Origin: Thiobacillus denitrificans
GTDB lineage: Bacteria > Pseudomonadota > Gammaproteobacteria > Burkholderiales > Thiobacillaceae
Direction of reading: 5' to 3'
Length of the DNA: 64,000 nt
Assembly: GCA_020723405.1 (NCBI GenBank)
Contig: DYIY01000006.1
Coordinates: 124,001 to 188,000 of the forward strand
This document shows, in pieces, positions 53,828 to 63,249 of the stretch (position 1 is the stretch's first letter; each line of letters begins with the position of its first letter). The position numbers and the translations under genes were made by a program. The notes below the pieces were generated by a model. That model saw only the letters and a program-made list of their open reading frames with translations. It was not told where the DNA came from and did no database searches.

Positions 53828-56800
53828 TCATGCCTCGGCATCCGTGGTTTTGAGGAGTTTCTGGAGTTCGCCCAGCACAGCCTCCGGTAGCGGTCCGGCG
53901 GCCAGGGCCTGGCGGGCCTGACTGCTGGCCTGCTGCCAGTCGCCTTCGATGCGGAAGGCCTGGAGGGCCAGCAGGGCCTGGGCCAGGGCATGGCGGGGGT
54001 TCGCCGCCAGCAGGGTCTGGCAGAGGTTCTTGCCGGCGGCGTAGTGGCGCTCGGCCAGGAGCCGGCTCCAGCCCTGGATCAGGGCTTCGGCGTCGGGTTC
54101 GCCATGGGCCTGGCCGGCGGCCAGGAGCAGGTCGGCCAGGGGCCAGCCGGGCAGGTTGCGCTCCAGGGTGTAGCGGCGCAGGAAGGCGAATTCCTTGGCG
54201 GTGCCCTTGAAGTGGACCACCTGCCTGGCCAGCAGGTCGCGCAGGCCGTCGGAGGGGCCGGGCTTGTGGTTGTAGTCGGCGCAGGGCAGGTAGAGCATCC
54301 GGGTGCCGTCCAGTTCGCGGACCTCCCCGGCCTCCGGATAGCTGCCGTCCCAGCCCACGCTGTTCAGGGAGAGCTGGCCGCCCCGCCATTTCTTGATGCC
54401 GTGGGGATAGCGGGCCTGGACGTCCGGGTCTTGCGCCAGTTGCTCGTAGGTGGCCAGGTAGCCGTTGTAGAAGGCCCGCACCCGCTCGGGCCGGCGCCGG
54501 GAGGCGGCCTGGACCCCTTCGTTGAGCACCATGGCCGGGTCGGGGCGGAAGGTGGCCAGCACGTCGAAATCCCCGTCCAGCACGGCGCGGAAATCGTTGC
54601 CCACGAAGGCGTCGGAATCCAGGAACAGGGTGGTGGCGGTGAAGGCCGGGGAGTTCACGTAGGCGGCCATGGCCCGCACCCGCTGGTACATGGGCTCGTC
54701 CTTGTCCACGTCCAGGCGCACCACGTGGCTGAAGCGGTGGCCCGGGGGTTCCGGGCTGTCCCGGTCGGTCACCAGGATCACGTTGGCGCCGGGGAAGAAG
54801 CCGGCGGCGGCGTGGGAGAAGTAGGCCAGGATGTAGTCGTAGTCGAACTTGCGGTGGTCCAGGCCCTTGATGTCGAAGGTCTCGATGGGCCGGTAATCGG
54901 CATCCACCCGGGTGTGGTAGGTGAACACGTTGACCGGGGCCGGCTCCACCCCGGCGGCGGCGAAGTCGGCGATGAGGCCCGCGATGCCCGGCGGCGGGGC
55001 GTCCAGGCGGCGGGGCAGAGGCTTGGCCAGGATGTCCAGGATGTCCCGGCCGTGGACCGGGGCGTTGTCTTCCCGGGCGAAGTTCACGCCGCGGACTTCC
55101 CGGGCGCCGGCGGATTCCCTGTCGGGCCGGGCGTAGACCTTCTCCAGCCACTGGTTGAGGACGATGACCGCCCAGACGATGTTGTTGTTGGCCTGGGGCA
55201 GCAGGGCCCGCAGCCGCCTTACGTCCAGCACCCGGGCCAGGGCCGAGCCGTCGTGGACCGCTTCGGCCAGTTGGCCGCCGAAGAAATCCGCGTGGGCCTT
55301 GAGGAAGGCGGGGGGCATGCCGAAGCCGGTCTTGCGCCGGTCCACCCATTCCGCCGGCAGGTATTTCTTGAGGATGTGGCGGAGCAGGAACTTGCCCTTG
55401 CCGTCGGCCAGGTGGCTGGCCAGGGGGATGCGCCCGGCCAGCCGGGCGATGGCCAGGGCCAGCAGGGGCGCGCGCACCTCCAGTCCGTGGGCCATGCTCA
55501 TGCGGTCCACCTTGGCCAGCACGGCGCCGGGCAGGTAGCTGTTGGCGTCCAGCATGCGCAGGGTGTCGATGGTGCCCCGGGCCGGGGCCATGCTGCCCAG
55601 GATGGCGGCATAGATGTCCTGGAAGCGATCCGGCAGGCCACCGAACAGTTTCACCAGTTGTTCCAGGGGCATCACCGGCAGGAAGCGCTCGAAGTACTGG
55701 GGCGCCAGCTGGGCCGGGGTGAGGCCATCCCCCAGGGCCGCCTGGGCGCCGAAATAGCGGCCGTAGCCGGCGAACAGTTCGTCGCCCCCGTCCCCGGACA
55801 GGGCCACGGTGATGTCCTGGCGGGCGAAGCGGGACAGGAGCCAGGTGGGCACGCAGGAGCGGTCCCCGTTGGGCTCGTCCAGGATCTGCCCCATGCGTGC
55901 CGCCACGTCCAGCAGGTCGGCGTGGCTCACCTGGTGGCAATGGTGGGTGGTGCCCAGGACCTGGGCGATGCGCGCCGCGTCCTCGTGCTCCGACTCGCCG
56001 CCGTCGAAGGCGATGGTGTAGGTGTTGAGGGGGATGCCCAGCTTCTGCGTGGCCAGGGCGCAGACCAGGGAGGAATCCACGCCGCTGGACAGGAAGGCCC
56101 CCAGGGGCACGTCGCTCACCAGGCGGGACTTCACCGCCTGGACCAGTTCATTTTCCAGCACCTCGGCGATCTGCCGGGGGTCCGTGAGGGGCAGGTTCTG
56201 CGGAAGCTGGAAGGCGAAGTGGCGCTTCTTCTCCAGCCGGCCTTCCCCGTCCAGGGTGAGCAGGCAGCCCGGCTCCAGCTTGCGGATGTCGCGGAACAGG
56301 CTGAAGGGCTGGGGCACGTAGCGGAAATGCAGGTAGGCCGCCAGTTCCGCCCCTTCGATGGGGCCGTCGAACAGGCCCGAGGCCAGGATGGCGGACAGTT
56401 CCGAGGCGAACAGGAAGCAGTCGGGGCCGTCCCAGTAGTAGAGGGGCTTCTCGCCGAAGGCGTCCCGGGCCAGGAGCAGGGTGCGGCTGGCCGGGTCGTA
56501 GTGGCCGAAGGCGTACATGCCGTCCAGCAGGGGAATGGCCTGTAGGCCCTGGCGGCCCAGCAGGGTCAGCAGCACCTCCGTGTCGGTCTGGGTGCGGAAG
56601 GTTTCGCCGGACCGTTCCAGGCCCCGGCGCAGTTCCTGGTAGTTGTAGATCTCGCCGTTGAACACCAGGGCCCGGGTGTCGCTGGAATCGGCCATGGGCT
56701 GGTGGCCGGCGGCGCTGACGTCGATGACCGACAGGCGCCGGTGGCCCAGCACCGCCCGGCCGTCGGCGGAGGCCCACAGGCCCGCGTCATCCGGTCCCCG

Positions 56801-56896
56801 GTGGGCGATGGCATCGGTCATGCGGGCCACGGCGGCGCGCCGTTCCTCCGCCGCCAGCTTGCCGCGCTTGTCGATGAGACCCGCAATGCCGCACAT
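53828..56896 (-). CDS. asnB: Asparagine synthetase-like / glycosyltransferase-like / helical fusion protein
   Basis: A 1022-residue fusion. Residues 1-210 form the class II glutaminase domain with Cys2 nucleophile (MCGIAG) and NGEIYNY. Residues about 240-590 form the AsnB synthetase domain with the ATP-binding motif SSGVDSSL (270-277) and LSGDGGDELFAGYGRY. Residues about 650-915 are not AsnB: they have a GT-A-like pattern with LFLDSDAFVGNDF (DSD at 760-762) and YNHKPGPSD. Residues 925-1022 are TPR-like helices. AsnB-like enzymes amidate carboxyls, including in glycan modification. Usual AsnB is about 600-650 residues, so the C-terminal 400 are the novelty. It heads the minus-strand run, divergent from the TPR gene at 56969. 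Confidence 0.85.
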   Translation of the reverse strand: MCGIAGLIDKRGKLAAEERRAAVARMTDAIAHRGPDDAGLWASADGRAVLGHRRLSVIDVSAAGHQPMADSSDTRALVFNGEIYNYQELRRGLERSGETFRTQTDTEVLLTLLGRQGLQAIPLLDGMYAFGHYDPASRTLLLARDAFGEKPLYYWDGPDCFLFASELSAILASGLFDGPIEGAELAAYLHFRYVPQPFSLFRDIRKLEPGCLLTLDGEGRLEKKRHFAFQLPQNLPLTDPRQIAEVLENELVQAVKSRLVSDVPLGAFLSSGVDSSLVCALATQKLGIPLNTYTIAFDGGESEHEDAARIAQVLGTTHHCHQVSHADLLDVAARMGQILDEPNGDRSCVPTWLLSRFARQDITVALSGDGGDELFAGYGRYFGAQAALGDGLTPAQLAPQYFERFLPVMPLEQLVKLFGGLPDRFQDIYAAILGSMAPARGTIDTLRMLDANSYLPGAVLAKVDRMSMAHGLEVRAPLLALAIARLAGRIPLASHLADGKGKFLLRHILKKYLPAEWVDRRKTGFGMPPAFLKAHADFFGGQLAEAVHDGSALARVLDVRRLRALLPQANNNIVWAVIVLNQWLEKVYARPDRESAGAREVRGVNFAREDNAPVHGRDILDILAKPLPRRLDAPPPGIAGLIADFAAAGVEPAPVNVFTYHTRVDADYRPIETFDIKGLDHRKFDYDYILAYFSHAAAGFFPGANVILVTDRDSPEPPGHRFSHVVRLDVDKDEPMYQRVRAMAAYVNSPAFTATTLFLDSDAFVGNDFRAVLDGDFDVLATFRPDPAMVLNEGVQAASRRRPERVRAFYNGYLATYEQLAQDPDVQARYPHGIKKWRGGQLSLNSVGWDGSYPEAGEVRELDGTRMLYLPCADYNHKPGPSDGLRDLLARQVVHFKGTAKEFAFLRRYTLERNLPGWPLADLLLAAGQAHGEPDAEALIQGWSRLLAERHYAAGKNLCQTLLAANPRHALAQALLALQAFRIEGDWQQASSQARQALAAGPLPEAVLGELQKLLKTTDAEA

Positions 56897-56968
56897 GTGC
56901 GCCTGGTTTTCTCGTTCCGTCAGGGTGCGCCGGAGTGTACATTACGGCGTCCCGAATCAAGCTCCGCC

Positions 56969-59065
56969 ATGACCGCAGCCCCCGGCAATCCGGATTTCTC
57001 CCAGGCATTGGACCAGGCCCGGAACTACCTTCAGGCCGGCCGGCCGGCCCTGGCCGAGATGGTGTGCCAGCAGGTGCTGGCCCGGGCGCCCGATCACGTA
57101 GGCGCCCTGCACCTGGGGGCCCTGGCCGCCTTTGCCCAGGGGCGCGGGGAGGCCGCCCTGGACCTGCTGGCCCGGGCCGTGGCCCTGGCTCCCGAATCCC
57201 CAGAACTGCGCAATGACCAGGGGGAACTGCTGCGCGCCGCCGGCCTGCTCGACCAGGCCCTGGCCGCCTTCCGCACGGCCCTGGTCCTACGCCCGGACTT
57301 CCCGGAAGCCCACAACAACCTGGGCGTGGCCCTGGGCCAGGCGGGACATGGCGAGGCGGCCCTGGCGAGCTTCCGCGCCGCCCTGGCCGCCCGGCCCGAC
57401 TACCCGGAGGCCCGCTTCAACCTGGCGGTCAGCCTGGCGGACCTGGGCCGTCACGAGGAGGCCCTGCCCTGGCTGGAACAGGTGGTGGCCGCCAGCCCAG
57501 GCAACGCCGTGGCCCGGGAGCGCCTGGCCCATGCCTGCCTGGCCCTGGAACGCCAGGATGAAGCCGTGGACCATTTCCGCGAACTGACCCTTCTGCTCCC
57601 CGACAACTTTGATGCCTGGTACGCCCTGGGGGGCCTGGAGCAGCGGCGCAAACATCCGGAGGAGGCCCTGGCGGCCCTGGAGCGGGCGGTGGTCCTGAAG
57701 CCCGAACATCCCTGGGCCCGCTTCCATCTGGGCATGGTGCTGGACGACCTGGAACGCTGCGAGGACGCCCTGGCCCAGATGCGCGAGTCCGACCGCCTGG
57801 CCCCGGACAATCCGCCCACCCTGGTGCGCATGGCCGTGCTGCTGCGCAGCCTGCGCCGCCTGGACGAAGCCGAAACCCTGGCCCGCCGGGCCCTGGAGCT
57901 CAAGCCCGGGGACATGCACGCCCTCAACGCCCTGGGGCTGGTGCAACTGTCCCGCCAGGCCTGGGACCAGGCCTCGGCGGCCTTCATGGCGGCCGCCGAC
58001 GCCCGCCCGGACCTGGCCCTGCCCTACGTGAACATGGCCAGCCTCTACGGCCTGAAGGGCGACTTCGGGATGCGCAAGCACTACTTCGGCCTGGCCCTGG
58101 AGCGGGCCCCCGGGGACGACCAGATCCGCTTCTCCTACGCCATCACCCAGTTGCTGCTCTCCGAGTGGCGGGAGGCCTGGCGCAACTACGCCCACCGGCC
58201 CAACATCACCCGCACCGCCGACTATGACCTGCTGGAGGCACCCCTGCCCATGGATCTTGCCGGCAGGCGCATCCTCATCCAGATGGACCAGGGCCTGGGT
58301 GACGAACTCCTGTTCCTGCGCTTCGCGCCGGTTCTCAAGGCCCGGGGGGCCTGGCTGGCCTACCGGCCCAACCCCAAGCTGGCCAGCTTCGTGGGCAAGC
58401 TGCCTTTCCTGGACATGGTGGTGAGCCACCGCATGGCGCCGGACAACCTGGACTACCGGGTGGCGGTGTGCGACCTGGCCCTGGCGGTGGACGTGGCCGA
58501 TGCCGCCGATATACCGCCGCCGGTGGCCCTGGTGCCCTCGCCGGGGGCCCTGGGCCAGGCCCGCCGCTTGCTGGCGCCCCTGGGCGAGGGGCCCTTCCTG
58601 GGCGTCACCTGGCGGGGCGGCACCTCCCGGGAAGAGTTCTCCAAGTGGAACGTGCTCTACAAGGAGATCGACCTGGATCTGCTGGCCGGCACCCTGGCTG
58701 ACGTGCCGGGCACGGTGCTGGTCCTGCAACGCAAGCCCCGGCCCGGCGAGATCGAGCGCTTTGCCGCCCGCCTGGACCGGCCGGTCCACGACCTGAGCGC
58801 CGTCAACGAACAACTGGAAGTGATGCTGGCGCTTCTGTCCCTGATCGACGAGTATGTGGCGGTCAGCAATACCAACGTCCACCTCAGGGCCGGGGCGGGG
58901 CGCATCAGCCGGGTACTGATCCCCCATCCCCCCGACTGGCGCTGGATGGCGGCCGGCCGCAGCCCCTGGTATCCCGACATTCCGACCTACCGGCAAGCTC
59001 CCGGCGGCGGCGGCTGGGGCGATGCCCTGGCCGCCCTGGGCCGGGACCTGTCGTCCCATAGTTAA
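56969..59065 (+). CDS. TPR protein with C-terminal glycosyltransferase-like domain
   Basis: A 698-residue protein. Residues about 10-390 are some ten TPR repeats (pattern A-x-N-N-L-G-x-A, ALxLxPDxPEA). Residues 430-680 resemble the GT9/OGT-like (GT-B) fold: MDQGLGDELLFLRF (439-452), LGVTWRGG (544-551), and SNTNVHLRAGAG (633-644). Proteins of this design glycosylate other proteins, including flagellins and adhesins, or fill a related role. The start is ATG 56969; upstream open frame overlaps the divergent fusion gene. It is 13 bp from the second TPR gene, so one operon. Confidence 0.8.
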   Translation: MTAAPGNPDFSQALDQARNYLQAGRPALAEMVCQQVLARAPDHVGALHLGALAAFAQGRGEAALDLLARAVALAPESPELRNDQGELLRAAGLLDQALAAFRTALVLRPDFPEAHNNLGVALGQAGHGEAALASFRAALAARPDYPEARFNLAVSLADLGRHEEALPWLEQVVAASPGNAVARERLAHACLALERQDEAVDHFRELTLLLPDNFDAWYALGGLEQRRKHPEEALAALERAVVLKPEHPWARFHLGMVLDDLERCEDALAQMRESDRLAPDNPPTLVRMAVLLRSLRRLDEAETLARRALELKPGDMHALNALGLVQLSRQAWDQASAAFMAAADARPDLALPYVNMASLYGLKGDFGMRKHYFGLALERAPGDDQIRFSYAITQLLLSEWREAWRNYAHRPNITRTADYDLLEAPLPMDLAGRRILIQMDQGLGDELLFLRFAPVLKARGAWLAYRPNPKLASFVGKLPFLDMVVSHRMAPDNLDYRVAVCDLALAVDVADAADIPPPVALVPSPGALGQARRLLAPLGEGPFLGVTWRGGTSREEFSKWNVLYKEIDLDLLAGTLADVPGTVLVLQRKPRPGEIERFAARLDRPVHDLSAVNEQLEVMLALLSLIDEYVAVSNTNVHLRAGAGRISRVLIPHPPDWRWMAAGRSPWYPDIPTYRQAPGGGGWGDALAALGRDLSSHS

Positions 59066-59078
59066 AAAGGAGACACCC

Positions 59079-61676
59079 ATGAGCACCCCCAAGGTCGTCA
59101 ACGTCCAGGAAGCCCTGGAGATCGCCGGCAGGCTCCATGACGACGGCCGCCTGGATGAGGCGGAGGCGGTCTATCAGAAGGCCCTCATGGGCGAACCCAA
59201 CAACCCCGAGGCCCTCCACGGCCTGGGGGTGCTCATGATCCAGTGGGGCCAGCCGGACCAGGCGGTGCCCCTGCTCAACAAGGCATTGGCCAGCCGGCCC
59301 GACTACCCCCTGGCCCTCAGCCACCTGGGCTGCGCCTATCAGGCCCTGGGCCAGAACGACCAGGCCCTGGCGGCCTACCAGCAGGCGGTGGTGGCCGACC
59401 CGGCCTTCGTGGAGGGTTGGAACAATCTGGCCATTGCCCTGGCCGGCAACGGCCGCCTGTCCGAGGCGGAAGAGAAGCTGCGCCACGCCATCCGCCTGTG
59501 GCCCGAATACGCCAAGGCCTGGGACAACCTGGGGGTGCTGTTGCAGCAGCAGGGGCGGCTGTCCGAGGCCCTCCAGGCCTATGAACACTCCATCAAGCTG
59601 GACGGCGGAAACCCGGAATCCGTGGAGAATTTCAGGAACGCCCTCATGCTGGCCGGCGATGCGGAGAACTTCGTGGCCCGCTTCGAGGGGGAGCTGAAGC
59701 AGGCGGTGGCCAGCTACGAAGAAACCCTGACCCAGCATCCCCAGGTGGCGGAGGCCCACAACAACCTGGGCAACGCCCTGAAGGAACAACACCGCTACGC
59801 CGAGGCCATCGCCCACTACAAGCTGGCCACGGCCCTGCGCCCGGACTATACCGCCCCCCTCAACAACTGGGGCGTGGCCCTCCAGGAGATGGAGCAGCCC
59901 GCCGAGGCCATCCCCTTTTACGAAGCGGCCCTGGCCACCAAACCCGACGACGCCCTGGTGCACAGCAACCTGGCGGCGGCCCTCATGGAACTGGGGCGCA
60001 TCGAGGAAGCCCTGGACCATCTGGAGGCCTCGGTGTACCTCAACCCGGATTACCCGGAATCCCGCTACAACCTGTCCCTGGCCCTGCTCAATCTGGGACG
60101 CCTCCAGGAAGGTTGGCGGCATTACATCTACCGGGGTTCGGAAAAGCAGCGCAACAATGCGGCGCCATTCCTGGAACGCCCCCTGCCCGCCGACATGAGC
60201 GGCAAGCGGGTCCTGCTCACCCGCAACCAGGGTATCGGCGATGAACTGTTCTTTCTGCGCTTCGCTGCCATGCTCAAGAACCGGGGCGCCTGGGTGGCCT
60301 ACCGGGCCGCCGACAAGATTGCCCCCATCGCCCGCCGGCTGCCCTTCCTGGATCAGGTGGTGGGACGCCACGAAACCCCACCGGATCTGGACCACCTGTT
60401 CTCCATCGGCGATCTGCCCCTGGCCCTGGGGGTCAACGACCTGTCCCAGGTGCCCCTCAGCGTGAGCCTTACCCCACCGGCCGAGGCGGCACAAAGGGTG
60501 GACGCCCGGCTGGCCTTGCTGCCTCCCGGGGACGAGCCCCTGATCGGCGTCACCTGGCGGGCCGGGGCCGACAAGAGCGATCCGGAAACCCGCAAGTCCC
60601 GGTTGCCATTCAAGGAAATTCCCCTGGAAACCCTGGCCGACATCCTCCGTGGCCTGCCCGGCAAGGTGTTGATCCTGCAACGCCATCCCAAGCCGGGGGA
60701 GGTGGAGGCCTTTGCCGCCGCCCTGGGCCGTCCGGTGCACGATTTCGCCGACCTGAACGAGGATCTGGACCAGATGCTGGCCCTGATGGCCCGCCTGGAT
60801 GAATACGTGGGGGTGAGCAACACCAACACCCACCTGCGGGCCGCCGTGGGGCGGGCTTCCCGGGTGCTGGTGCCGGCCAACATCCTGGACTGGCGCTGGA
60901 TGAGCGAGGGGGAGCGCTCCCCGTGGTTCCCCGAGTGCCGGGTTTACCGGCAGACGCCGGAGGGGAGCTGGCTGGGGGCCAGCCTGTTGCTGCGCGACGA
61001 TCTCCAGGCTCGTCACCAGGGAGGGGGCGAGGCCCACAGCCGGCCAGCCTACAGTCGCGCCCATCCCAGCCCCCTGTACGGGGCCCTGCTGGCACTCTAC
61101 GGCCGCATGCATGCCGCCGACCCGGAGGTTTTTGCCGGCAAGTCGGTATTTTTTGCCGCTTCCCCCATCCGGGACCTGGTGGAACGTCTGGGGGCCCGCA
61201 CCCTGCTGGATTACGGCAGTGGCAAGGGGAGCCAATATGCCCCCGGCAACATTTCCCTGCCCGGCGTGCCGGGAGTCTGGCCCGGCCTGAAGGAATACTG
61301 GGGCGTGGAGTCGGTCACCTGCTTCGAGCCTGCTGCCGGACCTGGGGCGGTGCCGCCCGAGGGCCAGTGGGACGGGGTCATCTGCGTGGATGTGCTGGAG
61401 CATTGTGGGGCGGAGGACCTGCCCTGGATCGTGGATGAACTGTTCGCCCTGGCCCGCCGCTTCGTCTTTGCCAACGTGGCCAGCTATCCGGCCGCCAAGC
61501 TTTTGCCCAACGGCGACAATGCCCACGTCACCCAGCGCCGGGAGGGCTGGTGGCGGTCCCTGTTTGCGGCGGCGGCGGCCCGCCACCCTGGCATCCAGTG
61601 GACTCTGGGCGTGGATCGCATCGTCGTGGAAAAGGGTGAGAAGCAGGTTCGGGAGCATCGGGTCTCCGGCAGCTGA
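59079..61676 (+). CDS. TPR / glycosyltransferase-like / methyltransferase fusion protein
   Basis: An 865-residue paralogue of the previous gene with an extra domain. TPR repeats cover about 8-345. The glycosyltransferase-like part (375-630) repeats the neighbour's motifs: RNQGIGDELFFLRF (382-395), IGVTWRAG (489-496), SNTNTHLRAAVG (580-591). Residues about 660-850 add a SAM methyltransferase-like domain with LLDYGSGKGSQY (709-720) and DVLEHC (771-776). AAGGAG at 59067-59072 fixes the start at 59079. The adjacency of glycosyl- and methyltransfer functions suggests a methylated sugar. It ends at a terminator just before the flagellin gene. Confidence 0.8.
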   Translation: MSTPKVVNVQEALEIAGRLHDDGRLDEAEAVYQKALMGEPNNPEALHGLGVLMIQWGQPDQAVPLLNKALASRPDYPLALSHLGCAYQALGQNDQALAAYQQAVVADPAFVEGWNNLAIALAGNGRLSEAEEKLRHAIRLWPEYAKAWDNLGVLLQQQGRLSEALQAYEHSIKLDGGNPESVENFRNALMLAGDAENFVARFEGELKQAVASYEETLTQHPQVAEAHNNLGNALKEQHRYAEAIAHYKLATALRPDYTAPLNNWGVALQEMEQPAEAIPFYEAALATKPDDALVHSNLAAALMELGRIEEALDHLEASVYLNPDYPESRYNLSLALLNLGRLQEGWRHYIYRGSEKQRNNAAPFLERPLPADMSGKRVLLTRNQGIGDELFFLRFAAMLKNRGAWVAYRAADKIAPIARRLPFLDQVVGRHETPPDLDHLFSIGDLPLALGVNDLSQVPLSVSLTPPAEAAQRVDARLALLPPGDEPLIGVTWRAGADKSDPETRKSRLPFKEIPLETLADILRGLPGKVLILQRHPKPGEVEAFAAALGRPVHDFADLNEDLDQMLALMARLDEYVGVSNTNTHLRAAVGRASRVLVPANILDWRWMSEGERSPWFPECRVYRQTPEGSWLGASLLLRDDLQARHQGGGEAHSRPAYSRAHPSPLYGALLALYGRMHAADPEVFAGKSVFFAASPIRDLVERLGARTLLDYGSGKGSQYAPGNISLPGVPGVWPGLKEYWGVESVTCFEPAAGPGAVPPEGQWDGVICVDVLEHCGAEDLPWIVDELFALARRFVFANVASYPAAKLLPNGDNAHVTQRREGWWRSLFAAAAARHPGIQWTLGVDRIVVEKGEKQVREHRVSGS

Positions 61677-61698
61677 CGGGCCTTTCAGGGCGATTCCA

Positions 61699-61730
61699 GG
61701 GCGCATCTGCGGATGCGCCCTTTTTATTTG
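61699..61730 (+). terminator. Rho-independent terminator after TPR operon
   Basis: Stem GGGCGCATC / GATGCGCCC with loop TGCG at 61699-61720, followed by TTTTTATTTG. It ends the TPR-glycosyltransferase operon 10 bp before the flagellin promoter. Confidence 0.88.
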
Positions 61731-61739
61731 TTCCGGAGT

Positions 61740-61755
61740 TGGCACGACCTTTGCT
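61740..61755 (+). promoter_or_regulatory. Sigma-54 promoter of first flagellin gene
   Basis: TGGCACGACCTTTGCT is an exact match to the -24/-12 consensus. Transcription would start near 61766, giving a leader of about 104 bases with a 6-bp hairpin at 61820-61835 (CTGAAA-CCGT-TTTCAG). Confidence 0.85.
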
Positions 61756-61819
61756 CTTGGTGGCTCAGCCGCGTTGCGGCGCGGATCGTGAAACAGAAAT
61801 CTGGATCGTGTGAATTGAA

Positions 61820-61835
61820 CTGAAACCGTTTTCAG
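61820..61835 (+). other. Leader hairpin of first flagellin mRNA
   Basis: CTGAAA (61820-61825), loop CCGT, TTTCAG (61830-61835) is a perfect 6-bp stem in the 5' untranslated region. The second flagellin leader has a hairpin of equal size. Post-transcriptional control by FlaF/FlbT acts on flagellin leaders in Alphaproteobacteria, so these may be targets; this is inference. Confidence 0.45.
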
Positions 61836-61869
61836 GGTGATTCCCTAAACCCAAGGCAAGGAGCAAGCA

Positions 61870-62688
61870 ATGAAGGAAATCGCACTGACCGCATCCATGC
61901 GGTCCAACGTGGTCAGCCTCCAGCTCACGGAGGCACTGATCAACCGGACCCAGGACCGTCTGGCTACCGGCAAGCGGGTCAACAGCGCCCTGGACAACCC
62001 CACCAACTTCTTCGTGGCTGCCCGCCACACCCAACGGGCCAACGACCTGGTGGGCCGCAAGGACTCCATGGGTGAGGCCATCCAGACCATCAAGGCCGCA
62101 GACGTGGGTATCTCCGGCATCAAGACCCTGCTGGAGTCCGCCAAGGGCCTGGTGGAATCCGCCCGTTCCGCCACCACTGCGGACCGTTCCGCCCTGGGCA
62201 CCCAGTTCAGCCAGATCCTGCTGAAGATCAACGATCTGGTGGAAGACTCCGACTACAAGGGGGTCAACTATCTGGAGAACGGTTCTTTGACCGTGCTGTT
62301 CAACGAGGACGGTACCAATGCCCTGACCGTGACCGGCTTCACCGCCAACGTGGGGGTGTCCGGCCTGGGGGTGGTGGCTTCCGGTGCCGACATCTCCGGC
62401 GGTGGCTCTGCGCTGGATTCTGCTTCCTCCCAGATCACGGTGGCGCTGACCACCCTGACCACCCAGGCTTCCATCCTGGCCAGCAACCTGTCTGTGATCA
62501 GCGGCCGCCTGGATTTCACCACCGACCTGGTGAACGTGCTGAAGGAGGGCGCAGACAAGCTGACCCTGGCGGACATGAACGAGGAAAGCGCCAACATGCT
62601 GGCCTTGCAGACCCGCCAGAACCTGGGCGTGACCTCTCTGAGCCTGGCCTCCCAGGCCGCCCAGTCGGTACTGCGTCTGTTCGGCTAA
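61870..62688 (+). CDS. Flagellin, short alphaproteobacterial type
   Basis: A 272-residue flagellin with only the conserved D0/D1 parts. The N-terminus (LTASMRSNVVSLQLTEALIN, RTQDRLATGKRVNSALDNP) and C-terminus (MLALQTRQNLGVTSLSLASQ, SVLRLFG) match the short flagellins best known from Alphaproteobacteria. A small variable central part (about 140-190) is the likely surface region and is rich in Ser/Thr/Gly, suitable for O-glycosylation. AAGGAG (61858-61863) precedes the ATG. It is followed by flaF and a second, closely similar flagellin. Confidence 0.93.
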   Translation: MKEIALTASMRSNVVSLQLTEALINRTQDRLATGKRVNSALDNPTNFFVAARHTQRANDLVGRKDSMGEAIQTIKAADVGISGIKTLLESAKGLVESARSATTADRSALGTQFSQILLKINDLVEDSDYKGVNYLENGSLTVLFNEDGTNALTVTGFTANVGVSGLGVVASGADISGGGSALDSASSQITVALTTLTTQASILASNLSVISGRLDFTTDLVNVLKEGADKLTLADMNEESANMLALQTRQNLGVTSLSLASQAAQSVLRLFG

Positions 62689-62796
62689 GCGTCGTCGCCG
62701 GCTGGCGTGGCCAGAGCCGCGCCGGCCGGCCAAGGACACATCCCGCCGGGCGGGGCCCGGCCAGGATCAATCAATGCAGGATGAAAGGGGTACCAA

Positions 62797-63174
62797 ATGG
62801 AGATGAACATGCAAGTGGCCATGGACGTGGAAAAGCTCGATGGCAGCGAGGAAGCCCGGGAACTGGAGGCCGCCTTGCTGGTGCGGGCCGCCCTCATGCT
62901 CAAGGAATGCCAGGACGAGTGGGGCCGGGACGGCCACGAGTCCCGCCTGGACGAGGCGCTGAAATTCAACCAGCGGTTGTGGACCGTGTTCCAGACCGAG
63001 TTGTCCAGCAACGACAACCCCCTGCCCGAGGAACTGCGCCGCAACCTCCTCAATCTGTCCTGGTTCGTGGACAAGCGCACTTTCGAAACCATGGCCAACC
63101 CGGTGGCCAGCAACCTCAAAGTCCTCATCGACATCAACCGTCACATCGCCGAGGGCCTGGCCGGCCAGGCCTGA
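62797..63174 (+). CDS. flaF: Flagellin assembly/regulatory protein FlaF
   Basis: A 125-residue cytoplasmic protein. The segment LDEALKFNQRLWTVFQTEL and the following NLSWFVDKRTF match FlaF, which in Caulobacter works with FlbT and flagellins to couple flagellin synthesis and secretion. FlaF is typical of Alphaproteobacteria, so its presence with this flagellin type suggests co-transfer. AAAGGGG (62784-62790) precedes ATG 62797; ATG 62803 is an alternative. The 108-bp spacer from the flagellin gene holds GC-rich hairpins but no clear promoter. No flbT is in the window. Confidence 0.88.
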   Translation: MEMNMQVAMDVEKLDGSEEARELEAALLVRAALMLKECQDEWGRDGHESRLDEALKFNQRLWTVFQTELSSNDNPLPEELRRNLLNLSWFVDKRTFETMANPVASNLKVLIDINRHIAEGLAGQA

Positions 63175-63218
63175 GGCTCTCCCCGCCCGGGCCATCCCGG
63201 GCAAGCTCCCCGCCTTGG

Positions 63219-63245
63219 ACACCCGCCCTGCGCGGGTGTTTTTTT
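63219..63245 (+). terminator. Rho-independent terminator after flaF
   Basis: Stem ACACCCGC / GCGGGTGT around CCTGC, followed by seven T. It separates the first flagellin/flaF transcript from the second flagellin gene. Confidence 0.88.
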
Positions 63246-63249
63246 ACCC

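Noticed and set aside
53990-56545. 851-codon plus-strand frame opposite the AsnB fusion
   Set aside because: Shadow frame caused by codon bias; the minus strand carries the complete glutaminase and synthetase motifs.
58905-61745. 946-codon minus-strand frame opposite the second TPR gene
   Set aside because: Low-complexity shadow; it also crosses the terminator and the sigma-54 promoter of the flagellin gene.
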